A DNA stretch of 32,925 nucleotides from NCBI GenBank assembly GCA_946626755.1, contig CAMOUW010000011.1, positions 1 to 32,925 on the forward strand, in the 5' to 3' direction. This DNA is from an uncultured Clostridia bacterium (lineage in GTDB: Bacteria > Bacillota > Clostridia > Lachnospirales > Lachnospiraceae). Every line of letters begins with the position of its first letter. Position 1 is the stretch's first letter. Below the pieces are notes generated by a model. That model did not search any database, had not been told where the DNA came from, and saw nothing but the letters and a program-made list of their open reading frames with translations. This document shows, piece after piece, positions 25,143 through 32,925 of this stretch. Both the position numbers and the translations under genes were made by a program.

Positions 25143-28100
25143 TTATCCCTTATGTTTTTTACGATTGTTTAAAAAAACTATCAATGCTGCCATAATTCCT
25201 ACTGCGGAAAGTGACAATGCTATTATCCATCCGAGATTGTTTTTATCTCCTGTATGTACTGCTTCAGCTTTATACTCAATCACCTTATTATCTTCTCTTG
25301 AATATTTTTCCACACTTGTATCATCTGACATAACTGGCTCATCTGCATTTGTTATTGTCTTTACTTTTGAATTCGTAATTTCTTTCTCACTGTCATTATC
25401 TTTATTATCAATATCCACTCGCTTCTGCTCTTCCGGCTTCTGTTCCTCTGGTTTCTGCTCCTCCGGCTTCTGTTCTTCCGGTTTCTGCTCCTCCGGCTTC
25501 TGTTCTTCCGGTTTCTGCTCTTCAGGTTTCTGCTCTTCACTACCGGAATCTTCATTTTGACTTCCTGTTTCTGGTATGATCTCAATATCTATATGATTTA
25601 AGTCATTTGCACAGACTCTTGTGCGCTCTCCATTCTCATTTTCAGTGGCTTCCTTAGTAACCTTCCATTCACCCCAGGCATGACCTAATGGTTCGGTATT
25701 TCTTGTTTCGCTGTGAGGCGCCCCATTATTACATGTTCTAATCTCCTCGCCGGAAGAAGTACATGTTGCAGGCAAGGACATTGTCCAATCGCTCCAATTA
25801 TGGCCTATTGCAGGGATAATTATTTCTGTTTCTTTTATCACCTGAGTTCCTTCAGAATCTTTATAAATTTCACCACACTCAGAACATGTATAGTATTCTA
25901 TATTTCCGTCCTTTTCGCAGGTAGGAGCTTTGGACTCCGTTTTTATAAGACTGTGTCCCTTCGGAGGTATTTCCTGTTCCTCCCTGTGATTACTATCATT
26001 TTTGCATATGCGTACTTCAGATCCTTTTTCTGTACATGAGGGTTCCTTGCTGACTGTCCAGTCCCCCCATTCATGACCTATTGCGGTCAAGACCACAGAA
26101 TTCTTATCCTCTATTTTCATATCCCCCTGTTCATCCTCGAATAACAGTTGGCATCCCGTACACACATAATGTGCTTTTATGCCTGTAGTATCACAGGTAG
26201 GTTCAACTGCCTTAACAAATATCATATTGTGCACATGCTCAAGTTTGGGTATCACTTCAGTTTCTATATGTGATGCATCCCTTTTACATGTTCTGGTACG
26301 GGTACCTTCTTCAAATTCGGTTGCCTCTTTTATTACCTGCCAATCATTCCATTCATGACCTGTTGCTGGTATGTCTTCAGTATAGTTATGTGTAGGATCA
26401 TTTTTGCAGGTAAATGTTTTTATTCCTATTTCCACACAACCGGCTTCTTTTGTAACACTTTCCTCGTGGTCATGACCGGTCATGGGTATAACAACACTTG
26501 CTTTATCAGTAATTTCTTTTGCGCCTTCCTTATCCTCGTACCATTTCTCACATTTGCTGCAAATGTAATATTCAATATTTCCGTCTTCAGTACATTTGGG
26601 ATCCTTTGCTAATACAGTCTGCATATCATGGGTATGCTTAACCGTCACTTCACAACTGTCGCTTATCCAGTAATCTTCATCTGAACGCACTGTTATCGTG
26701 GCTGTACCCTCTTTTAATGCCTTGAGCTTTCCGTCCTCAACGGTGACTATTTCATCATCCGAAGACTCCCACCAGACAGCTTTGCTCCAAGTAGTATCTT
26801 CAGGAACATATGTCACCGTCAATTCATCTTCGCTATCTGGTTCCATCGTAAGCTCATTTTTATCAAGCTTAATTTCTTCCAGCGAAATGGGCGGATCCGG
26901 CACTACTCTTGTCATCATTATTTTATAATTGTAGTCACCCTCTATTTCTTCAGGAAGTTTAAAGGTAAGATTTTTTCCATATTCCGATATATATGAAACG
27001 TTCGAATTGTAGCCAATCTCATATTTTTTGTTAGTATCGGTTACACTCGTCAGAATCAGTTTTGCTTCTGTGTTATTATCCGAATACCAGTTATAATCAT
27101 CATAATTATACAGTTCCGATCCGTATTCATCCTTAAAGTTTGATAAATAGAATTCTACGTCTGATCCCTTTTTTGTTTCAAATATGTTGGTGTTATTTGA
27201 ATCTATATTAGAAATGTGTACATTGGCAGCGAAATTTTCTCCTATTTTTATTTCAGTATTTGTATGTTCTGCCACATCAACTGATCTTTTCAGTGAAACG
27301 CTCATGTCATCATAAGTTGATGCACTAATAGTATATTCATGTTCTCCCGGATCCACTACAACCTTATCGCCGCTTTCTTCAATTCTTTCGTGATGCCAGC
27401 TCCAATTGTCATCATACCACTCCAAATAAACAGATGTGTAGTAATCAGGATATTCTACGCTTACAGTAGTAATGTTCTCCGCTGCCACAGGTAAAATAAT
27501 GTCCACATCTGTACCGGATACGACTATATCCTGTACATCCTCTAGAACAGTTCCGTTAGATCTGTATTTTGTGGTTACAGTATATTCGCCGGTAGCAGTC
27601 TTTATGCTGTCTTTATCTATACTATACGAAACATTTGACCAAACATTTTCCGGCAACTTACGTTTTATAGTGCGGCTTATAATCTGTATACTTTCGGGAT
27701 CATACACATAATTAATACTATTATAATCATTCCTCAGCTCAGCCAGATCAGCTTTATCTTCAGAAAGGGTCTTCAAATCCATCTCATAAATAGCCTCGTC
27801 ATCCCTGAAGTAAAGAATCGCCTTATCTGACTGCTGCAACTGTTTATTTTTATCAGCTGAGAACACCAAAGAATAATTGTTGTCATTATGATTACTGCTG
27901 AAATACATTTCATCATAACCTTCTCCTGAATATGCCAACAATCTTTCATTTTCTGTGTCGCCTGAGCAATTGCTAAGCGTAATTGTCTTTGTGTTATCTT
28001 TCAGGAGTATCACACCGTCTCCCTTTGTCATGTCCAATTCGTCTTTTTGTGAATCATATGCTCCCGAAACATAAAATGAAGTACTAAGTTCTATGCTGTC

Positions 28101-31100
28101 GATACCGTCACCTATAAGTATTTCCTCGTTATAATTGTCTATGTCATAACCATAATATAACGGTATCCCATTTATCTTTTCCGCATTTCTTATGCAAACG
28201 TCACTAAAATCTTCTGTGCGCTCAACTGTTATCTTTTTAGCCCCTTCTATGGAAAGAGTTTTTCCTTTAAGCTCTGATACCGGGATCAACTCAAGTCCGT
28301 TATCGTAATCACATAAGAGATAATACTTTCCGTTGTTCAGATCCACATCGTCAGAGGTGGGATAAAGGCTACATTTATATACACCATTATCCTCATCTTC
28401 TGTTCTTTTTAACTCATACGAATCCTCGTCATAATATCGTTTTTCCCCACTATTAACCCCCTCATAATACTCATCTTCTTCATACTCGTTTCCAAGTCTT
28501 AAAAGCCGGAAATAAGGATAATTATTTGTCTTTATTTCAAAATCTATGGTATCACGTACCTTTACCTCAAGATTTTCCGTTTTCGTGATTACCGCTTCTG
28601 ATGTTTTGTTTTCTTTGTACGTAACCTCTGCCGTCAACTTATGTATACCCTTGGTCAGCTTCTCTGCCGGTACAAATGCAGAGGACTCGCCGGTGCCACT
28701 TACATACTCATTTTCAGCCAACACTTCATTATCCACTTTGAAAACCACTTTCTGAACAGTGGAATCCTTATTGATCTGGCATTTCACAAATGCGCCTTCA
28801 TCAGTATCCGCAAGAGTCAGGGTTTCAGGAGTGATCTCGGTGATCTCAGGAACCTCATAACGTTTGAAATTAAGAGTCTTTTCTGCTTTATTGTTTTCGC
28901 CCGTACGTTCATCCACATCAACGGTCTTGTTGGTCAACGTAACAGAAACGTTATGAGAATCATTTGTAGGAGTGAAGTCAAATTCTACTGTGTCATATGA
29001 AAATGCACCAATGTACACATTGTCCTCATGATAGACATTTTGCCCGTCTACCGTTACATCCACATCCGTCCAGCCTCCGCTGGAACCACGGTTATATATC
29101 TTAATTGAAACCGGATTATTGTCTCCCACATATGCGTCTTTATCGGCAGATATGTTTTCAGGGTATATAGCAAAATCAGGTAACGCTCTTATATCATCCA
29201 AGGAATCCAAAGATCCCACATACGCAATTTTAGTTTTGTCGGGAATGTATATATTATATTCTGTGTCTGTGGCTATCGTATGAGAACCCGGGTTTGTGTT
29301 AAATACTCTCTTTATAGTATTTGAATCGTTCATTTTAAATGAATCAGTCAGCATACTTACAATAAATAACTCGGTCAATCCATCCGTACTCCTGCTTCCA
29401 AGACTTTCCCCATTGACAATAAATTCCTGCGCCGTTACTTCGGTATCTGTATAATCCCCTTCAATGCCGCTGACCCTTCCCGTTGTTACTACATATCTAT
29501 GGTTGCCATAAACATAACTGATACTACTGTCTGTATCCTTTTTTTCAACAACTTGATCAGAATCTGTTTCTGCCAAACGATAAGAGTCTTTTTCAACTTG
29601 GATAGATTTAACTTTTTTCCCAGACATTTTTTTATTTTGATGATTACTGTTATTTTGAAGTTTTTCTTTGTTAAGGGTTACAGCTTGAACATAATTATAC
29701 ATAGCGTGGTTTTCCCAACTTGAATCTATTAGCAAATCATTATTCTCCCTAAAATATATCAAGTCCGTATGCCCGTATTTCGCATATGGAGAACTAACAC
29801 CTATTAAGCTAGAAACCAGCGTGCTTGAACTATTAAATGAATCTTTTTCATTATAGATATTATGTATATTTTCAAATCCTTTAGATATATTTGATTTCTC
29901 TTTTAAAATTGCAATTTGCATATCTTGAAGCGCTATTCCATTATAAACAACATTAATAGCACCAAATGTATAAACATAGATATCATTTTTAGTAACCTTA
30001 TCTGACCACCATTTATCTTTTCCTACATTTTTGTTTATTACTGCCCCGATTAAATTAGCTGCAGCACCACCTAGACTATGCCCTGTAACTATTATTTTTA
30101 AATTTTTAGCATTCTTAATTCTGACATGTGTATTTATATAATCATCTACCGCTGAAAGAACTTTTTCACTGAAAGACTTTACATTTTCTTTAACAATATC
30201 TCCATAATATGGAAAACTGGGCACTCTTAACCAATCGCCTAGCTTCTCAAGCGTTGTTTGCGTTCCCCTGCAATCTATAACAAGAACCGTTGTTTCCTTT
30301 CCATCTATTTCTATGTGTTTATGTGCAAGATAAAAAGTTCCTCCCCCATCTTTTTCATCATTGTTGCAATGCTTAACAAGGTCAAACTTAAACTTATCCA
30401 ATCCTGTCCCTTTATTATCGTATGCTGCATCACTCAGTTTGGCACAATATAGAGCCATATCATGGTCATACTTAGTAGCTGATGTAATAAAAGAACTCGA
30501 GGGCATAGGTTCAAACGATTCACTTGAACTGCTATTGCTATTGTTATAGTTTTTGGGGGATACCATTGAATTCGTTTGAGTAACTAAAGCTGAATCGTTA
30601 CTTTCGTCATCTATTTTTATACCATTTCCAAAACCCATTTTAATGTTGTTTGTTACAGATCCTGCATTTGTACACTGCTCACCATATTGTTTAGCCATAT
30701 AATACAGACTGTCCTCTGAATATAATCCTTCTCTCATATTATTAACAATGTTATACAACTTATTTATTATTTCTAATCCGGGTCCCCAACTAAGAGACAA
30801 TGGATTGAGAGCTTTAGAAATTGGAGATTTTTTATGAAAATCAATGATAACGCCAAGTAATGTTAAACAAATACCTCCCCTGGCTGCATTTTTTTTATGT
30901 TCACTGGCATTGGGATCAGTTAAGGTTTTTACATTAAAGGCAGTAAGTATACCGTCATATATATACCTGGCATCTCCTATTTTAGGTATAGCCCCAAATG
31001 CATCAATTGCATACTCGTATCCTTTTTTATTTGCCGACTTATTTGCTTTTACAAATGCTGATAAAGCATCATCTGCTTCTTTTTTTCGTATTTTCTTTTT

Positions 31101-32549
31101 AGAATCTGAAATTGTTGTCGAAAATGTTATTCTTTTGGGATTGGTTTTCTCATTATTGTTATTAATATCATTCTTTATAACCGACAGTTTTTCTCTTATG
31201 TTACTGTTATCCTTATATTTTTCTTCAACATTTTCTATATAGTCAATTAGCGATGTATTAAATTCTTCCGGTGACATAACAATAGACGTTTCAATTACAT
31301 ATGAGTTCTTTTCTTCTCTGCAATCAACAATTACATCATCCTGCTCCTCTCCTACGTCATCAAAAGTAGTTATCTCCGTCTCCAGTGTAATATTTTGGTT
31401 ATTATTACCTTCATCCTGGTATTCAAAAGTCGCAGTTGTTGTCAGATTATTCAGATCGTAGCTATCAGTATTTAATCCTATAGCTTCATACAACTCTGAT
31501 TCATCCGGATTGTTGCCCAATTCACTTAGATTTTCACTAACTTTATCCTCTAATTCGCATTCCTCTTCTATCATATAATACGGATTATCATCCTGATAAA
31601 GAGCCAGCCTCCAAGCCTCTATAGTATTATAATTATCAGGCAGCTTAAATGTAGCAGCCAGTTCCTGCTTAGCAGCACCTCCTGTAGCTATTATCGCTCC
31701 AGTTACCGTAGCCATATCATCTTCATCCATATTAAAGAAATCAGGCTTTACTGTAAAAGACACCTCTCCCCCTTCCTCCAGATAATAATTCTCTATGAGC
31801 GGACTTACTGACAGGTATCTGCTTACATCCTCACCCACTGATATGGTCAGATCGGATACATCATCTCCGTTATTTCTCACATAATAGGTCTGCGTCAGGG
31901 TTTCTTCATCTATTTCCCCTGCCACCAAGCTATAACTTACGTTACCATGATTACATTTAAAATCAACAGTATGTCGTGAAACCTGCTCAAATTCCGCTCC
32001 GGAATCACCGTTTGACGCCATAGCAACAACTGGGATACTGTATTCTTTCTGAGACGCATTTTGAAGGAATATGCTTAACTCTATTTCCTTCTCCGCCCCC
32101 GGTTCAATAGTCAGAGGCGCATCTTCAGAGCCCTCCTGTACAAAATTAAGGTAAATGTCATCATTGGGATTTTCAGCCTTCAGATAATAATTCATCGGCT
32201 TCTTAGTGTTGTTTTTTACCTTAACTGTCAGCTTCTGGGCATAGTCTCTCTCAAGAGTAACAAACTTAGAATCCAACTCCAGATCATAACCATAGTCATC
32301 TTCATGATAAGGCTTTTCCGGATCCTCTTGCTCGCCCGGCTTCTCCTCTTCTTTCTCTCCTTCCTCCGGCTTGTTTATGGAAATGACCTCATTTCCACCG
32401 TCCGCAGTAAACACTATTTCATTTTCAGTTTTTGAATTATCATCATTAACGGTATCCTGTGCCATTACAAGTCCTGAAACAGGTATTCCTACACTTGCCG
32501 TCAGGGAAATAGCAAGAATCGAAGTCAGAATTCGTTTTTTAAATTTCAT
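25143..32549 (-). CDS. Giant (2468 aa) surface protein with class-3 lipase domain, Big2-like domain, Cys/His repeats, PEEQK repeat and C-terminal anchor
   Basis: Signal peptide; VLVIDCRGTQTTLEKLGDWL...LKIIVTGHSLGGAAANLIGA lipase_3 signature; CARDB-like region; Big2-like LDKNELTMEPDSEDELTVTYVP; repeated GHxWxxW...C...C...H...IPxxGH; VHTGDKNN + TM + NNRKKHKG. RBS aaggaggcag. Confidence 0.93.
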   Translation of the reverse strand: MKFKKRILTSILAISLTASVGIPVSGLVMAQDTVNDDNSKTENEIVFTADGGNEVISINKPEEGEKEEEKPGEQEDPEKPYHEDDYGYDLELDSKFVTLERDYAQKLTVKVKNNTKKPMNYYLKAENPNDDIYLNFVQEGSEDAPLTIEPGAEKEIELSIFLQNASQKEYSIPVVAMASNGDSGAEFEQVSRHTVDFKCNHGNVSYSLVAGEIDEETLTQTYYVRNNGDDVSDLTISVGEDVSRYLSVSPLIENYYLEEGGEVSFTVKPDFFNMDEDDMATVTGAIIATGGAAKQELAATFKLPDNYNTIEAWRLALYQDDNPYYMIEEECELEDKVSENLSELGNNPDESELYEAIGLNTDSYDLNNLTTTATFEYQDEGNNNQNITLETEITTFDDVGEEQDDVIVDCREEKNSYVIETSIVMSPEEFNTSLIDYIENVEEKYKDNSNIREKLSVIKNDINNNNEKTNPKRITFSTTISDSKKKIRKKEADDALSAFVKANKSANKKGYEYAIDAFGAIPKIGDARYIYDGILTAFNVKTLTDPNASEHKKNAARGGICLTLLGVIIDFHKKSPISKALNPLSLSWGPGLEIINKLYNIVNNMREGLYSEDSLYYMAKQYGEQCTNAGSVTNNIKMGFGNGIKIDDESNDSALVTQTNSMVSPKNYNNSNSSSSESFEPMPSSSFITSATKYDHDMALYCAKLSDAAYDNKGTGLDKFKFDLVKHCNNDEKDGGGTFYLAHKHIEIDGKETTVLVIDCRGTQTTLEKLGDWLRVPSFPYYGDIVKENVKSFSEKVLSAVDDYINTHVRIKNAKNLKIIVTGHSLGGAAANLIGAVINKNVGKDKWWSDKVTKNDIYVYTFGAINVVYNGIALQDMQIAILKEKSNISKGFENIHNIYNEKDSFNSSSTLVSSLIGVSSPYAKYGHTDLIYFRENNDLLIDSSWENHAMYNYVQAVTLNKEKLQNNSNHQNKKMSGKKVKSIQVEKDSYRLAETDSDQVVEKKDTDSSISYVYGNHRYVVTTGRVSGIEGDYTDTEVTAQEFIVNGESLGSRSTDGLTELFIVSMLTDSFKMNDSNTIKRVFNTNPGSHTIATDTEYNIYIPDKTKIAYVGSLDSLDDIRALPDFAIYPENISADKDAYVGDNNPVSIKIYNRGSSGGWTDVDVTVDGQNVYHEDNVYIGAFSYDTVEFDFTPTNDSHNVSVTLTNKTVDVDERTGENNKAEKTLNFKRYEVPEITEITPETLTLADTDEGAFVKCQINKDSTVQKVVFKVDNEVLAENEYVSGTGESSAFVPAEKLTKGIHKLTAEVTYKENKTSEAVITKTENLEVKVRDTIDFEIKTNNYPYFRLLRLGNEYEEDEYYEGVNSGEKRYYDEDSYELKRTEDEDNGVYKCSLYPTSDDVDLNNGKYYLLCDYDNGLELIPVSELKGKTLSIEGAKKITVERTEDFSDVCIRNAEKINGIPLYYGYDIDNYNEEILIGDGIDSIELSTSFYVSGAYDSQKDELDMTKGDGVILLKDNTKTITLSNCSGDTENERLLAYSGEGYDEMYFSSNHNDNNYSLVFSADKNKQLQQSDKAILYFRDDEAIYEMDLKTLSEDKADLAELRNDYNSINYVYDPESIQIISRTIKRKLPENVWSNVSYSIDKDSIKTATGEYTVTTKYRSNGTVLEDVQDIVVSGTDVDIILPVAAENITTVSVEYPDYYTSVYLEWYDDNWSWHHERIEESGDKVVVDPGEHEYTISASTYDDMSVSLKRSVDVAEHTNTEIKIGENFAANVHISNIDSNNTNIFETKKGSDVEFYLSNFKDEYGSELYNYDDYNWYSDNNTEAKLILTSVTDTNKKYEIGYNSNVSYISEYGKNLTFKLPEEIEGDYNYKIMMTRVVPDPPISLEEIKLDKNELTMEPDSEDELTVTYVPEDTTWSKAVWWESSDDEIVTVEDGKLKALKEGTATITVRSDEDYWISDSCEVTVKHTHDMQTVLAKDPKCTEDGNIEYYICSKCEKWYEDKEGAKEITDKASVVIPMTGHDHEESVTKEAGCVEIGIKTFTCKNDPTHNYTEDIPATGHEWNDWQVIKEATEFEEGTRTRTCKRDASHIETEVIPKLEHVHNMIFVKAVEPTCDTTGIKAHYVCTGCQLLFEDEQGDMKIEDKNSVVLTAIGHEWGDWTVSKEPSCTEKGSEVRICKNDSNHREEQEIPPKGHSLIKTESKAPTCEKDGNIEYYTCSECGEIYKDSEGTQVIKETEIIIPAIGHNWSDWTMSLPATCTSSGEEIRTCNNGAPHSETRNTEPLGHAWGEWKVTKEATENENGERTRVCANDLNHIDIEIIPETGSQNEDSGSEEQKPEEQKPEEQKPEEQKPEEQKPEEQKPEEQKPEEQKRVDIDNKDNDSEKEITNSKVKTITNADEPVMSDDTSVEKYSREDNKVIEYKAEAVHTGDKNNLGWIIALSLSAVGIMAALIVFLNNRKKHKG
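25422..25538 (-). repeat. 15-bp coding tandem repeat, about 8 copies of PEEQK
   Basis: Alternating ttctgttcttccggt / ttctgctcctccggc units; protein EEQKPEEQKP...EEQKR. Confidence 0.9.
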
Positions 32550-32616
32550 AATACTGCCTCCTTGTTTTTTCTGTCATATAAAACATTGTTTTTTATTATC
32601 TTCTGTTTTTCCACAT

Positions 32617-32664
32617 CATCCGACTGCCTTCGGCAGCCACCTTATCCTCAAGGAGAAGGCTTTT
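32617..32664. repeat. REP-like dispersed repeat candidate upstream of the giant gene
   Basis: Minus strand AAAAGCCTTCTCCTTGAGGATAAGGTGGCTGCCGAAGGCAGTCGGATGATG; resembles a repeat commonly seen in Bacillota genomes (from memory). Confidence 0.5.
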
Positions 32665-32783
32665 TACCACACTCTGTTTTTTTATATGGTATCTCCGACT
32701 TCATCATACTCGGAGAAGAATTTTTAAATATTACTCCACATTTACTGTAAATGACAGATAAGAAAAATCCCTTAACCTGTATC

Positions 32784-32831
32784 GAAAAATAAAAAATGCA
32801 GCACCTTTGCATTTAAACAAAGATACTGCAT
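32784..32831 (-). terminator. Intrinsic terminator of a minus-strand gene lying beyond the right edge
   Basis: Minus strand ATGCAGTATCTTTG TTTAAATG CAAAGGTGCTGCAT (14-bp stem with G-U pairs), then TTTTTATTTTTCG. Confidence 0.75.
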
Positions 32832-32870
32832 TACTAATATATTGACACTACAATAAATGTCAGATTCAGC

Positions 32871-32925
32871 GACTGACTGACTGACTGACTGACTGACTGA
32901 CTGACTGACTGACTGACTGACTGAC
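32871..32925. repeat. (GACT)n microsatellite, about 13.75 units, running off the window end
   Basis: Perfect 4-bp repeat for 55 nt to the last base. Confidence 0.97.

Noticed and set aside
25165-25585. Plus-strand GFCSS-repeat ORF and minus-strand alternative-frame Arg-rich ORF
   Set aside because: Both are other-frame readings of the PEEQK repeat inside the giant CDS.

Overview
Bacillota-like (probably Lachnospiraceae) window; taxonomy is inferred from gene content and style only. From left to right it contains: (i) a possible Cna-B-type fragment at the extreme left edge, two lipoproteins and a coiled-coil surface protein (about 0-4.1 kb); (ii) an accessory island (about 4.3-19.3 kb) with two diverged copies of an XRE regulator plus a soluble VirD4/TraG-like ATPase, a truncated FHA gene, a HipBA-type toxin-antitoxin pair, two tandem WYL regulators, a membrane-anchored protein with a Swt1-like HEPN signature, an accessory ClpP, two small unknown proteins and a divergent pair of unknown 403/416-aa proteins; (iii) a cell-wall SH3/RlpA-like protein and a panBCD operon with a structured leader; (iv) an AAA/DUF4143 ATPase behind a near-perfect palindrome; (v) a 2468-aa surface protein with a class-3 lipase domain, Cys/His repeats and a PEEQK repeat; (vi) a (GACT)n microsatellite running off the right edge. 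The best candidate for an undescribed system is the duplicated XRE + orphan T4CP-ATPase module, with HEPN-TM, ClpP and unknown proteins around copy 2. No relaxase, VirB4, integrase or transposase was seen, so a conventional conjugative element is not supported here. All homology calls are from reading the translations; no searches were run. The percent identities are eye estimates.
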